Positions 20,908-33,995 of a stretch of DNA of 64,000 nt are shown here, piece after piece. The position numbers were made by a program, and so were the translations under genes. The stretch's first letter is position 1; each line of letters starts with the position of its first letter. Source of the stretch: Mycoplasmopsis agalactiae PG2 (GTDB lineage Bacteria > Bacillota_I > Bacilli_A > Mycoplasmatales > Metamycoplasmataceae); assembly GCF_000063605.1 (NCBI RefSeq), contig NC_009497.1, forward strand, positions 496,001-560,000, written 5' to 3'. The notes below the pieces were generated by a model, which did no database searches, was not told where the DNA came from, and was given only the letters and a program-made list of their open reading frames with translations.

Positions 20908-21184
20908 TTATCAACTCTCCTATGAATAAATTAATTTTGCCAACTTTTTGACCATTTTTAGCAAGCTTATACTTTAGCAAATTACTTATATTTTTTACTA
21001 ATTCCTTTGCGCTTGTGTTTTTTAGTATTTTTATTGATGCACTAAAATTCCATATATCTTTATCACTTTCATGCACATTAAAATCTGCAATATGATCTGT
21101 GGTGCCTTCTTCTAAATCTAATCTTACACCGGGTGTTGATTCTAAAATTTCTATAAAAATCTTTTCAACTTCATTGTTTGTCAT
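20900..21184 (-). CDS. Asp23/Gls24 family protein (YloU-like)
   Basis: A 94-residue small cytosolic protein with the alternating strand/helix pattern of the Asp23/Gls24 envelope-stress family, ending in hydrophobic KINLFIGELIND. In Firmicutes it precedes fakA (yloU-yloV), as here, and is thought to associate with membrane or lipid processes. The assignment rests on size, position and fold pattern more than on a sharp motif. Confidence 0.75.
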   Translation of the reverse strand: MTNNEVEKIFIEILESTPGVRLDLEEGTTDHIADFNVHESDKDIWNFSASIKILKNTSAKELVKNISNLLKYKLAKNGQKVGKINLFIGELIND

Positions 21185-21367
21185 TTAAAGCCCTACCTTT
21201 TCAATGCAGTCTGGAATTTTAATTTAGTATTTATATGATAATGTAGATAAAATTATATTATTATTAAAATTAAAACAAAATTTAAAATTATCAATATTAA
21301 AATATATACTAAGAATCAAAATTCAAATCTAAATTTAAATTAAATTTTCTAGGGGTTTTAGACTATT
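21185..21367. other. Divergent promoter region asp23/recO
   Basis: 183 nt, very AT-rich, separating leftward asp23-fakA-plsX-rnc-smc from rightward recO. Several TATAAT-like words are present on both strands but no -35/-10 pair is clearly preferred. Confidence 0.4.
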
Positions 21368-22111
21368 ATGGCAGAAAAAGTTGAAAAAGTTATTGTTTTA
21401 AAAATTGAAGATTACTTACAAAATGAAAATGCAGCATTAGTGACTGTTTTAGGCACTAATGGTGTTTTTAAACTCTTTGCGCCTGGAGTTGCTAAAACAA
21501 TTTCTAAAAATAGGCAAAACTTACAAATTGGTTCAATTTGCGAAATAGACTATTTTAAAGCAAGATTCGTAAATAAATTTAGCAAACTAAAAAAAGCATC
21601 TTTGCTCATTATGCCTCATTATGAAGATAATTTGGTACTTAAATTTATTTCTAAAATGATGCTTTATTTAGAAAATTTTAGTAGTAATTCTAAAGAAGTT
21701 TTTGATGCATATGAAGAGTGCTTACTTAAGTATGATTACTATATAAAAAACGGCTTTGAAGATATTGAAACTAAAGGAAATCCGCTTAGATATATGATTA
21801 CTTACATAGTATCAAAAGCCCTTAAATACAATGGGATTCAGCCAGATCATCACAGATGTATTAGCTGCAACTCACCAGCTAATTTAGTTGATTTTAAATT
21901 TTCCGAAGATGGTTTTATTTGCGGTCAGTGCACTGATAACCAAAGATGAACAAAAGAACTTAAGTCACTTTATTTTTTATTTAATAGTTTAGATAAATAC
22001 ATTCTAATGAGCAATAAAGCAATTAATGACATTATTTATAATGAAATAATTAACCATTTAATTAAAAACGGAATTTATATTAATTGAGAAATATTAAAAT
22101 TTAACAAATAA
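21368..22111 (+). CDS. recO: DNA repair protein RecO
   Basis: A 247-residue protein that anneals complementary strands and, with RecR, loads RecA. It has an N-terminal OB-fold (residues 1-80) with the usual start of a short strand and the GTNGVFKLFAPGVAKT loop, then a helical middle. The C-terminal zinc-ribbon is visible as C-x2-C ... C-x2-C: CISC near residue 160 and CGQC near 183. It is monocistronic, with a terminator right after the stop. Confidence 0.92.
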
Positions 22112-22113
22112 GC

Positions 22114-22124
22114 CTATAAAACAG
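22114..22124 (-). repeat. Dispersed word CTGTTTTATAG, copy 4
   Basis: Minus orientation, 2 nt after the recO stop and partly in the terminator stem. Confidence 0.85.
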
Positions 22125-22153
22125 CCATTTTGTGCAATGTTAGTGGCTGTTTT
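22118..22153 (+). terminator. recO terminator
   Basis: AAAACAGCCA pairs with TGGCTGTTTT around a 16-nt loop, followed by GTTTTTTT. The 5' arm contains one copy of the dispersed CTATAAAACAG word. Confidence 0.8.
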
Positions 22154-22225
22154 GTTTTTTTATAAAAACCTATTAAAGATAAATAATTTATAATTATAAA
22201 AATATAAATTTTATTAGGAGGCAAA

Positions 22226-23194
22226 ATGAAAATAGGTAATGCAAAAGTGGCTATTGACGCCATAAAAAAGTACAAAAATATAATCATTTTTCACCACATT
22301 CGCCCTGATGGTGACTGTTTAGGATCACAGGCTGGGCTAGCTGAATTAATTAGAACTAACTATCCTGAAAAAAGGGTTTATACAGTTGGAGATAATGTAG
22401 GCGTATTTGACTTTATGAACTATAAATATGATCCAATTGAAACAATTGATTTTACAGACTCTCTTGGTATTGTAGTCGATGCTTCAAGTTCAAATAGAAT
22501 TGAGCGTGCTGAATTATTATTAGATAAAAAATTTACTGCTGCCTTAAGAATAGATCATCATCCTAATGATAGTGACATTGAATATAAATATTTATGAGTA
22601 GATGAGCGTTATGTTGCTGCTGCTGAAATGATTGCAAAAATTGCTTATAAAGCTAACTGAATAGTTACCAAAAAAGCTGCAGAGCATGTATTTTTAGGTA
22701 TAGTGACAGACAGCGGCAGATTCTTATATCCAGATACTTCAGCAAGAACGCATCAATTAGTTTCATTTTTATATGAAAAAGGTGGCCTAGAACCTAAATT
22801 TATATTTAATGAACTAAGCAAAAGAACAATGGATGATATCAAGTTCTCTGGCGAAATACTTTCAAACTTTAAAAAACAAGGCAGAGTTTTATATTACGAA
22901 GTTACTAATGAAGTGTTAGATAAATTTGGCCTAGACAGCCTTAAAGCAGCTACATTCGTCAATGAATTAGCTGATATTGAAGACAATTCATGCTGAGCTT
23001 TCTTTATCCAGCTTGAAGATGGCAAGATTAGAGGCCGTCTTCGTTCAAATGGACCATTGGTCAATAAAGTGGCAAATAAATATAGTGGTGGCGGCCATGA
23101 TAATGCTGCTGGTATTACATTAACAAAATGAAGCCAAGTTAGTGATGTAATTAATGATTTAAATCAAGCAATTGTTGAATGAGAGGCTAAGTAA
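22226..23194 (+). CDS. nrnA: DHH/DHHA1 phosphoesterase, NrnA-like nanoRNase/pAp phosphatase (copy 1)
   Basis: A 322-residue protein. DHH-domain motifs are FHHIRPDGDCLGSQ (motif I/II, residues 27-40), VVDASS (motif III) and RIDHHPND (the DHH motif, near 112); the DHHA1 domain ends KYSGGGHDNAAG near 295. NrnA-type enzymes degrade 2-5 nt RNA fragments and dephosphorylate 3'-phosphoadenosine 5'-phosphate. AGGAGG gives a strong ribosome site. The next gene, 2 nt downstream, is a full-length paralogue. Confidence 0.9.
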
Positions 23195-23196
23195 GT

Positions 23197-24195
23197 ATGG
23201 CTAAGCATATGGAAATAGGTTCATTTAACGATGCTAAAAATTTAATTGAAAAATACGATTCAATTATTATTTTTCATCACACACGCCCTGATGGCGACTG
23301 CTTGGGTAGCCAATTTGGCCTAAGAGAATTAATAAAAGATAACTATCCTAATAAAAAAGTTTATGCAATAGGCGATAATAATGGTTCATTTTCATTTTTA
23401 AACTTTGACTTTGACAATGAGCCAAGTGATGAATTACTAGCAAAATCGCTAGGAGTAATTGTTGATGCTAACTTCAAAGAAAGAATTTATTTAAGACAAT
23501 ATTTAGACAAAAATTTATTTGCCGAAACATTAAGAATTGACCATCATCCTAATGATGATGATTTAGATAAGTGTACTAGATGAGTGGAATCATCTAGAAT
23601 AGCAGCGGCTGAAATGATTGCCGAATTAGCCTATAAATCAGGCTGAAAAGTTAGTCCTAAGACCGCTGAATATATCTTTTTAGGTGTGGTAACTGACAGC
23701 GGAAGATTCCAATTTTCCGATACATCAGCAAGAACACATGAATTAGCAGCCTTTTTATACAAAACTGGCTTTGATGCTGACAAAGTGTTTACCGGTTTAG
23801 CTCAAACTGACTTACAAGATATTAAACTAACTAATAAAATTTATGAAAATCTTAAAACAGTTGGCAAAGTTGCTTACACTACACTAACTTATGATGAAAC
23901 AATTAAGCTAGGCAAAACCCCTAACCAAGCTTGTAGGCCAAATTCTATTTCTAATCTAAAAGGATATCCATTTTGAGTATTTTTCAACGAAGAAGAAAAT
24001 GGAAAAATTAGAGTAGAATACCGTTCAAATGGCCCATGTGTAAGAAATGTTGCAGTTAAGTGAGGTGGAGGCGGTCATGAAAGAGCTTCAGGATCAATTC
24101 TTGATTCATTTGATTTAGTGCCTGAAGTAATTAAAGACTGCAATGCTGAAGTTGAAAGATGAGAAAAATTTGGTAACCAAGACCAAGTTAAATAA
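23197..24195 (+). CDS. DHH/DHHA1 phosphoesterase, NrnA-like (copy 2)
   Basis: A 332-residue tandem paralogue of the previous gene. The motifs are preserved: FHHTRPDGDCLGSQ, VIVDANF, RIDHHPNDDD and WGGGGHERASG. All metal-binding Asp/His residues are retained, so both copies look active. Sequence divergence is moderate, and the second copy carries a small insertion after the DHHA1 linker. Only 2 nt separate stop and start, indicating one transcript. The division of labour (oligoribonucleotides, c-di-AMP intermediates, pAp) is not visible. Confidence 0.9.
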
Positions 24196-24198
24196 AAT

Positions 24199-24218
24199 AA
24201 AGTGGACTGTTCCACTTT
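24199..24218 (+). terminator. Terminator of the nrnA pair
   Basis: An 8-bp stem AAAGTGGA / TCCACTTT with a 4-nt loop and a run of T immediately after it. Confidence 0.85.
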
Positions 24219-24333
24219 TTTTAGCTAAAAATTCCACTATTAAAAGGCTAAATTGTTATTTTGTATAATTTTGTTACACACAAAAATGTTTTTAAAAAAA
24301 TAGAAAAACAGATCCTATAAGGAGTTATTAATT

Positions 24334-25722
24334 ATGATTAATAAAAGATTTTTAAAAGGTATTTTAATTGGCTCAGCGCCTGTTATTTTATTACCAACAA
24401 TAGCTGCTACATGTCAAGATCCAGCTACAAAAAATGACAATTCAAATGACAGTCAAAATGGCAAAATTGATGATGTGATTGCTTCACTAAAAACAACTTG
24501 AAACACACTAAAAGATAATAATGAAAAAGAAAATGCAATTAAATCACTTGCAAAGGCTATGAAAAGCGATGTTAAATTGACTGAAGACCAAATACACTTC
24601 TTAATTAGCCAACTAAATAAAGATGTTGGAACCTTTGGTGCAGTTGTTTGATACATTACTTCGGTTGAATCACTTATTGGTAAAGTACAATCATATGAAT
24701 TTGCTAAATTAGCATTTAATAAATTGAAGGAATCTAATAAAGATAAGTTTGATTTTGGTAAGAAATTTGAAGCATCAACAAGCAAAATTGAAGTAGAAAA
24801 CAACAAAAGCCTACCAGTAGTATTTATGGACATAGATGAAACTGTGCTTCAAAATGACCTAACTGAAGCGTCTGCAATGATTAATGGTGGCTACAGCGGA
24901 ACTGAAAAAGAGAAAAATGATCTTAAAGCTAACAGATTTGCAATTCTAGGTGCTGTTGAATTTATAAATTATGTACATGAAAATGGTGGTTTAGTATTTT
25001 ATAACTCAGATATGAACCAATCAACAGCAGTTAGAGATGCTGTAAAAGAAAATCTTAAAAAAGTTGGTGTTAAATTTGTTCAAGATTTCCAATTCTGAAT
25101 GCGTGGCTCAATGCCTTATAAAGCTGAAAATGAAAGTGAAATTAGTGATGACAAAACAAAGGGATTGTCAGATGATGAACTTAAAAAATTAGCTGATAGA
25201 TTAAAATTTACAACTAATTATAGAGAGCAACCTTGAATTACATGAACCAATTCATCTGCAGCTTACAGACTTGGCAAAAAGGTCTATAAAACAGACAGAA
25301 TGGAAGCAATGGATAAAAATACTGCTGGTTTCAAATTAATGGGGGACAAAAAAGTTCCATTGAAAACCATAATGAAAATCGGTGATAACTACAATGACTT
25401 TTTTGACAGAATTTCTAAAGGTAAAACTAATAGTGAAAGAGTAAATTCATTCAGAGACAAAAACCTAGAAATTAATAAATATTTCAATATTGATGGTGCT
25501 GATGTTAAACATACTGTCAAAAAAGACAATAAATATACTTTGGAAAAAGTAGATAATCCTTGAAAACAAGTTTATGTTCTTATCCCTGGCAATGCTGAAT
25601 ATGGTGGATGATTAGATAAACTTGGTTATGGCAATGTTTATAACCTATATGAAGAAATTTTAAAAATTGTTAAAAACAGTAAATACCAAGAAGGCCCAAA
25701 GCCAGAAAATAATGTTATTTAA
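24334..25722 (+). CDS. HAD-superfamily acid phosphatase-like lipoprotein (class C / P4 type)
   Basis: A 462-residue lipoprotein; the signal peptide ends TIAATC (Cys near residue 27), so it is lipid-anchored outside. The HAD nucleophile motif is VFMDIDETVLQND near residue 170, a motif-II threonine/serine equivalent appears as FYNSDMNQ, and the acidic motif IV is IMKIGDNYNDFFD near 350, as in class C acid phosphatases and e(P4) nucleotidases. Release of nucleosides from host nucleotides for salvage is plausible. The ribosome site is AAGGAG 9 nt before the ATG. One copy of the CTATAAAACAG word lies inside the gene at 25284. Confidence 0.82.
25284..25294 (-). repeat. Dispersed word CTGTTTTATAG, copy 5
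   Basis: Minus orientation, inside the phosphatase lipoprotein gene, encoding Tyr-Lys-Thr. Confidence 0.8.
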
Positions 25723-25727
25723 ATACT

Positions 25728-25749
25728 AAATAGAGCGCTTGCTCTATTT
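25728..25749 (+). terminator. Terminator of the phosphatase lipoprotein
   Basis: A 9-bp perfect stem AAATAGAGC / GCTCTATTT with a 4-nt loop and a following T-run. Confidence 0.85.
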
Positions 25750-25755
25750 TTGTTA

Positions 25756-25766
25756 CTATAAAACAG
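25756..25766 (-). repeat. Dispersed word CTGTTTTATAG, copy 6
   Basis: Minus orientation, 7 nt past the phosphatase lipoprotein terminator. Confidence 0.85.
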
Positions 25767-25851
25767 GCATTTTAGTGAATTAGCATATTTGAATGTCACA
25801 AAATGTTTTATGTAAAACTTTTTCATAAAATTACATAAAAATGGCAATCTA

Positions 25852-25857
25852 TATAAT
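25852..25857 (+). promoter_or_regulatory. -10 element of the glpK-glpF promoter
   Basis: TATAAT lies 135 nt before the glpK start; the -35 hexamer is weak. The leader between it and glpK shows no recognisable riboswitch. Confidence 0.35.
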
Positions 25858-25971
25858 TTAGTTATGCTTATTTAATATTTTAAGCATTAAATTTGAAAGG
25901 ATAATTCAAACCAAGATAGTAGAAAATATTAATGTGATGCTTTAAGCAAAAGTTTATATTCATACACATAA

Positions 25972-27501
<1,530 letters not shown>

Positions 27502-27508
27502 GAAATTT

Positions 27509-28294
27509 ATGCAAGTTTTACCAATTATTTTAACTGAATTATTTGGCACAGCTTTATTAATCCTTTTGGGTAATGGAGTTGTCGCCAATGTCTTATTAAA
27601 AGGCACAAAAGGCCAAAATGCTGGCTGAATTACTATAACTTTTGGCTGAGGTTTTGCAGTATTAGTTGCTGCCTTAATATCAGCAGGTCTTGGCGGTGTA
27701 GCACACCTTAATCCAGCAGTTACAATTATATCAGCTATTGCTAACCGTGACTGAGGATTTGAAGGAATTAGTCACACATTTTTACCTACTTATGGACTTT
27801 TCATTATTGTATTAATAATGCAATTTATTGGTGCAGCACTTGGTTCATTTTTAGTAGACTTTTTATATTGAAAACACGTTAAAGAAACAAGTCAAAATGA
27901 ACCTGAAGAGTTTAAAAATAAATTCTTAGCTATGCACTCTACTGGTCCATCAAACAGAAATGTTATCTTTAACTTCAGCATGGAAGTTGTGGGTACATTA
28001 GTATTATTATTTGCTATTGTTGCGGTAGGACATTTTGTAACTATTCCATTTGTGCAACCTATAGTAGTAGGTTTAACTGTTGCAGTGATTGGTATATCAC
28101 TAGGTGGTACAACAGGATATGCAATTAACCCAGCTAGGGACTTATCTCCTAGAATTGTTCACCAAATCATGAGAGTAGCTAATAAAGGAAGCTCTGACTG
28201 ACAATATTCATGAATTCCAATTGTTGGCCCATTATTAACATCTGTAGTTGTTGGTTTGATCGCTAGATTTGCACTGCAAACAGCTATTTTCTAG
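27509..28294 (+). CDS. glpF: Glycerol uptake facilitator (aquaglyceroporin)
   Basis: A 261-residue MIP-family channel with six membrane segments and two half-helices. The paired NPA boxes are HLNPAVT (near residue 71) and YAINPARDLSPR (near 207), the latter with the Asp typical of glycerol rather than water channels. It imports glycerol for GlpK, encoded just upstream on the same transcript. It ends at a strong terminator shared with aspS. Confidence 0.95.
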
Positions 28295-28326
28295 TACTTT
28301 TAGACAAAAAACTTAAATTCATAAAC

Positions 28327-28360
28327 AAAAAGTGACTTTCGATTCATAAGTCACTTTTTT
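28327..28360. terminator. Bidirectional terminator glpF/aspS
   Basis: A 12-bp stem AAAAAGTGACTT / AAGTCACTTTTT around a 9-nt loop with T-runs on both strands, between convergent genes. Confidence 0.88.
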
Positions 28361-28387
28361 GTATTTTTTTGGTGTTTTAGTTTTGCT

Positions 28388-30091
28388 TTATTCTTTTAAT
28401 AATGCTAGTCCTAATTCAGCCAACTGATCATTAGTTACATCACTAGGAGCATCCATTAAAAGATCTTGATTTTTCGAATTTTTAGGGAAAGGAATAACAT
28501 CTCTAATTGATTTTTGTTTAGTTAAAAGCATTATTAATCTATCTAATCCAAAAGCAATTCCGCAGTGTGGAGGAACGCCATAATCAAAAGCCTTTAAAAA
28601 TCATCCAAATTTTGACTCTTGTTGTGCTTTTGTTAAGCCTATTAAATTAAACATTTTCTCTTGCATTTCTTTGTCATAAATTCTGGCACTTCCACCAGCA
28701 ATTTCAAAACCGTTAAGCACTAAGTCATATGCTACAGCATTAATTTTATCAATAGGCAATTTGTCCAATTCGTCTAAATTATGGGCGAATCTGGTAAAAG
28801 GATGATGAGCTGCGTCTCATTTGTTTTCATCTTCATTAAATTCAAACATTGGTCAGTCAACTATTCATGCAAAACGGTATTCATCTTTTGCATAATTAAA
28901 CATATTATTTAGCTCAACTCTAACTGCACCTAATGCTTGTGAAGCATTTTCATAGCTATTAGCAACAATAAAATATGTACCGTCTTTATTGTCATTTTCA
29001 TTAATGAGCTTCTTAGCTTCCAAGGGTACTTTTTTAGCAAAATTTGTTTGTGAAATTTCGCCATTTACTACTGTAAAATAGAACAATATGTTTGCTTTGT
29101 TTTTCTTAGCAATCTCTTCAAGAATACTAAATTCCTTTTTACTAATAACTGAATCAACAAAAAGTATTCTTTTACTTTTAGCATCTTTTATAATGGCAAA
29201 ATCAGTGTCGGCACAAAAGTTATCTATGTCAGTAATTTTATATTCATATCTTAAATCAGGTTTATCACTGCCATAGTCTTTAATTGCATCAGCATACTTT
29301 ATTTTTTGAAAAGGAATTTTCACATTAACTCCTGCTGAAAGCATTATTCTTTTAACTAATTTTTCAATAGTTTTATGAAAATCCTCAACCTTTAAAAATG
29401 AAGTTTCAATATCAAGTTGCACAAATTCAGGTTGACGATCCTTACGGCTATCTTCATCACGATAGCATCTAGCAATTTGATAATATTTTTCAAAACCTGA
29501 AATCATTAATAATTGCTTGAATAACTGTGGACTTTGAGGTAGAGCTCAAAATTGGCCTTTGTTTCTTGTGCCAACTAAAAAATCACGTGCTCCTTCAGGG
29601 GTGCTTTTTGCTAAAGTAGGAGTTTCGATTTCAACAAAATCATTTTCATAAAGAAAATTGCGAATTTCATGCATTACTTTTGCTCTAAACAAAATTGTTT
29701 TTTGCATCTCAGGGCGGCGTAAGTCCAAGTAACGATACTTCAATTTTATCTCTTCTCTTACTTCAATATCATCTCTTATTGCAAAAGGTAATTCATTAAC
29801 AGACTGAGATAAAATATTGTATTTAGAAACCTTTATTTCAATATCTCCAGTAGGAATTTCTTTGTTAGGATTAAGCCTTTTAACGACTAGCCCTTCAACA
29901 TACATTACGCTTTCTTTTGTGACGTTAACGTCTTTTTCAAAGACACATTGGACAATTCCGTATCTGTCACGTAAGTCAATAAAAGTCAGTGGGCCAAATC
30001 TTCTTTTATTTGAAACTCAGCCATATAAATAAACTTTTTCGCCTACATTTTTCTTAGTCAAAAGTCCATTTTTAATATATTTACTTTTCAT
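28388..30091 (-). CDS. aspS: Aspartate--tRNA ligase
   Basis: A 567-residue class II synthetase. It has an N-terminal OB anticodon-binding domain ([13 protein letters not shown]), the catalytic core with [18 protein letters not shown], motif 2 [16 protein letters not shown], a bacterial insertion domain, and motif 3 with the Arg near the C-terminal end ([10 protein letters not shown]). It lies 75 nt after the hisS stop in the same direction, an order common in Firmicutes. No T-box-like leader is visible. Confidence 0.97.
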
Positions 30092-30166
30092 AAGTTCCTT
30101 TGAATAATTTTTAAAAGTTTTCTTATTTTTTACTAAAGTTAGAATAGCTTTAGTTTAATTTTTTAA

Positions 30167-31498
30167 TTAATCATTATCAATTTCTGATGACTCATCTAAT
30201 TGTTCAATAAAGTCCAGTATTTTTTCAAAATTATCTAAATCTTTTGGATCAAATTTAATTTTTTTATTAGTTTCAAAATCTTTTATAAAGCAGTAATTAT
30301 TAAGAGCCTTTTCATCATTTAGTATTAAAAATCTTGCCTTAATTTTTTGTGCTTTTTCATATATTTTTTTATTTTTTGCAAGCTCATAAACAAAATGAGT
30401 ATTTAGATCTAATCCTCTTAAATAAGAAGCAATTGCAAATAATTCTTCTTTGCATTCATTAGAGCTTGTACCAATTAAAACATCAATATTTTGTTCAACT
30501 AACTCACTATATTCTTCACCTTTTTGTAATTTTAGTAGATCTATCAACCTATCAATTCCTAGTCCTCAGCCAGCAGCACGTAAATCAGGGCCGCCAAGAT
30601 CTTTAACTAAATTTGAATATCTTCCACCACCTATTATCGTAGCTTGTGCGCCAGCATTTTTATCTAAAGACATAAATTCATACACTACTTCATCATAGTA
30701 GTCTAGTCCTCTAACTAGTGAATGATCAACTTCATATTCAATGCCCAAAATATCTAAAAGATGCAATGTCTTTTTGAAGTGTTCTTCACTTTCAGAAGAT
30801 AAGTAATCTCTAAGCACTGGAGCATTTTTCATAAAAGGCTTTTGCGAATCAATTTTGTCATCTAAAATACGAAAAACATTGTTTTTAAGGCGTTCTTGAC
30901 TTATTTCGGTTAGCTCATCTTTATAATTTTCTAAGTATTTTCTAAGATCTTCTTGGTATTTTTCTCTTGACTTATTATCACCAATTGAATTAATTTTTAG
31001 AACAAAATTAACATTTAATTCAGAAAGCAAATTGCTTGCCATTTGAATAAGTTCAGCATCTTGAAAGGCATTTAATTCACTGCTTTTGCTATCAATTATT
31101 TCAGCTCCAGCTTGATAAAACTGTCTCATTCTACCTTTTTGTGGCTGCTCATATCTAAACATTGGCCCATAATAAACAAATTTAGTAGTTGTTGGCCAAA
31201 ACTCTTCATTAGTAACATATCATTTGTTTTCAATTAATGCCCTAATAAATCCCGCTGTGCCTTCAGGTCTTAAGCTAAGTTTACGATCTCCTTTGTCAGT
31301 AAATTCATACATTTCTTTATTAACAATGTCGCTTCCTGCCACACTTCTTTTATATAAATCAGCCGATTCTAAAATTGGAGTTTCGATCAAATTAAAGCAA
31401 TTTACTTCAGCAAGATGCAAAAATTCATCTAAAATTTCATTACGTATTTCAATGTCATTTGATTCATAATCTTTAGTGCCTTTTACCCTGTTAAACAT
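30167..31498 (-). CDS. hisS: Histidine--tRNA ligase
   Basis: A 443-residue class II synthetase. Motif 1 region FNLIETPILESADLYKRS, motif 2 LSLRPEGTAGFIRAL, the HisA box RGLDYYDEVVYEF and the HisB/motif 3 GGGRYSNLVKDLGG, then a C-terminal anticodon-binding domain that is rather diverged and acidic at its end. Start 31498 has AAGGAG 4 nt upstream. Confidence 0.96.
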
Positions 31499-31749
31499 AA
31501 TTCTCCTTAGTGAATTAATAAATCCTATTCTGCTGCTAGAGTGTCTTAAAAAATATGAATTTTTTTTACTAAAATATATAGCTAAATGTAATAATAATTT
31601 TTAATTATACATTTATAATATTAAATATTATTGACTACTAGGCATAAAAATTCAATATTTTTATTCTATTAAATACATAATTTGACTTTTATGGCTGTTT
31701 TATAGGCATATACATAAATTATGTCCTTTTTTAAGCATAAAGGAGTGAA
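31499..31749. other. Divergent intergenic region hisS/permease
   Basis: 251 nt, AT-rich, with no reading frame or RNA recognised. It carries promoters for both directions and one CTGTTTTATAG word at 31695-31705. Confidence 0.4.
31695..31705 (+). repeat. Dispersed word CTGTTTTATAG, copy 7
   Basis: Plus orientation, in the divergent hisS/permease region. Confidence 0.85.
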
Positions 31750-33418
31750 ATGAGCAAAAAATCAGAAGAAAACATTGGAAATAATAGAAAAAAATTTCTT
31801 TTATTTCTGCAATGCTTATAACAGTTGGAAGCTCTTTTGGAGCAGGTATTTTTTTAAGTCAAAAAGTGTTTTAGATAGCTCACATGGCAGCTTAATTTTG
31901 GCCATATTTGCCTGAATTATAGCATCAGTCGCTGTTATTTGTATTGCTCTAGCACTAGTTGAAATTTCATCAACTAAAAGTGATAATTTGTCTTTAACAA
32001 GCTGAAACAAAACATTTAATAGCAGGTTTGTTTACAACGTTTCCAAGGACTTTAATACTTATGTGTGCTTGCCACTTGTTTTTTTCTTTATTCCGCTTTA
32101 TAGCTTCATTTCCTTGCAGGATGGCCTTAAATTTTTAACAAATAAAACTGGCTTTGGAACTAATCATGATTGAGTTATCTGAATGTTTATTTCACTAGCT
32201 CTTACGGTTTATTTATTAACTGTTCCTGCACTTTATTCTAAAGTTGGGGATATTCAAAATATTATAAGTTTAGCAATCAAGTTAGCGCCACTTATCTTTA
32301 TTACATTTTTAGGTTTTATTTTAGTTGGCACAAATAAAGGTGGGGCATCAGAAGTTTCGTGATTGGTTCAAAAGCATCAAAGCTATGCTGAGTTAATTAA
32401 ACAAGGCAAAGGCATTCAAGAATTTAACCATATTGGTGCTGGATTAGGAATGTTTTTAGCTATTTCTTCAATTTTTTACGCTTATGATGGTTTTTATGTT
32501 TCAGCAGGTATTCAATCCGAAATGAAAGAGCCAAGCAAAACACCAATGGCACTGTTTTTTGGCCTTTCACTAACAACACTAATTTATTTAATAATTGCAA
32601 TTTCAATGTCTATTAATGGTGGCTCATTTACCAAAATACATGCTTATTCAGTCAACTTAATGGGTCTAAAAGCTACAAATATTATCTTTGGCATAATGAA
32701 TATTTTTATTGCAATCGGTGTTTTAGGAATAGCAAATGGCTTTGCAATGTGAATGCCTAGATATATTGAAGATCTTATAGTTAAAGGCGACTTACCATTT
32801 TGAGAAAAACTTGCACCAAAAGTTAATCCGCATAAACCAGTAGTTGGAATAATTTATTCAGTTACTATTTCAGTTCCTTTTATAGTTATTTTTACTCTAA
32901 TTGGTGCGCTAGGATATATTGACACTTCAAATTATGGGCCAGTTTATGATAATACAATGGCGATGGCTAAGTTATATTCATTTGCTGATCTAATGGCTAA
33001 TTGAAATGCTTTAGGATGCTTTTCTTTAGTTGCTTTAGCTATTTTTGGCGGAATAAAAAACCGCAAAAGTAATAAAGTGGAAATAATAAATAAGAAAAAA
33101 TATTTCTTGCCTACTGCATGAATTTCAATCACCTTTGTTGCTTTGGCTATATTTGTCAGTGTACTTGTGCCAATAATAAATCTATTTTTATTAATTGGAG
33201 TTGATAGATCATTAATTCAAGACACTGAATTCACACAGCTATTAGTCGGCAGATTGATGTTAATTATTGTTTTAATACTTTTTATAAGTCTTACTATTAT
33301 TCCAACACTTATATTGAACAAAATACGAGCTAAAAAATTTGGCTCTTTAGCAAAATATTATGAATATACCAAAAGCAAAATTAAACTATTAAAATTAAAC
33401 TCTAATACTATAAAATAA
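31750..33418 (+). pseudogene. APC-family amino acid permease, two frameshifts
   Basis: The first 16 codons from ATG 31750 (AGGAG 5 nt upstream) run into an A7 tract after Asn-Asn-Arg. A8 would lead to ISAMLITVGSSFGAGI. At the T7 tract (31845-31851) a second single-base loss is needed for GIFFKSKSVLDSSHG. From there one frame runs to 33418 with about ten membrane segments, including AYDGFYVSAGIQSEMKEPSK, a hallmark of the amino acid-polyamine-organocation permeases. Repaired, the protein has about 556 residues. Both lesions are single-base deletions in seven-base runs, so decay and sequencing error are hard to separate. The substrate is unknown. Confidence 0.75.
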
Positions 33419-33463
33419 GCGCAAAAGCATACTTATACATAAGGTTTTACGGGAGTTAATCAT

Positions 33464-33919
33464 ATGAACTTCAAAGATATTTTTATTTGTACAACTGACA
33501 CAGTCACAGGCATAGGTGGACCAGTTAATGACAATACATTAAAGAGCATTTATTACCTTAAAAACAGGCCTATTAGTAAAAAAATCATTATTTTAGTTGG
33601 CTCAGTTGAGCAAGCTAGAGAATTTAAGGAATGAAATCATGAAGCTGATGAATTTGCATCGAAATATTGACCTGGTGCATACTCAGTTATTGTAAATAAT
33701 CAAGGTTTTAGAATGCCTAATAACTTAAAATTGTGCCAATTTTTACTAAAAAATGGCCCAATGTATGTTACTAGTGCTAATATTTCAGGCCAAGAACCAA
33801 TTGAGATATCAGAGGCCTCAAAATACTTTCCATTAGTTAAAAATGTTTATGACTTTGGCAAAGGAAATAATAAAGCTAGCCAAATTTATAATCTTGATGA
33901 AAAAAAATGAATAAGATAA
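33464..33919 (+). CDS. YrdC/Sua5 family threonylcarbamoyl-AMP synthase (TsaC-like)
   Basis: A 151-residue protein with the YrdC signature: CTTDTVTGIGGPV near the N-terminus, the Lys-x-Arg element in LKNRPISKK, WPGAYSVIV and the Ser-x-Asn element in VTSANISGQEP. It makes threonylcarbamoyl-AMP for t6A37 in ANN-decoding tRNAs. It is shorter than bacterial TsaC but comparable to other mycoplasmal forms. GGGAG precedes ATG 33464. Confidence 0.85.
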
Positions 33920-33995
33920 TCATAAATTAAAATAAATATGCGCAGTTCAAAATATTAAAATATATACTTTTAATATAGAAGGCTAGAGGTTTATT

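Noticed and set aside
30092-30166. T-box leader for aspS
   Set aside because: The hisS-aspS spacing is only 75 nt and no T-box consensus is visible.
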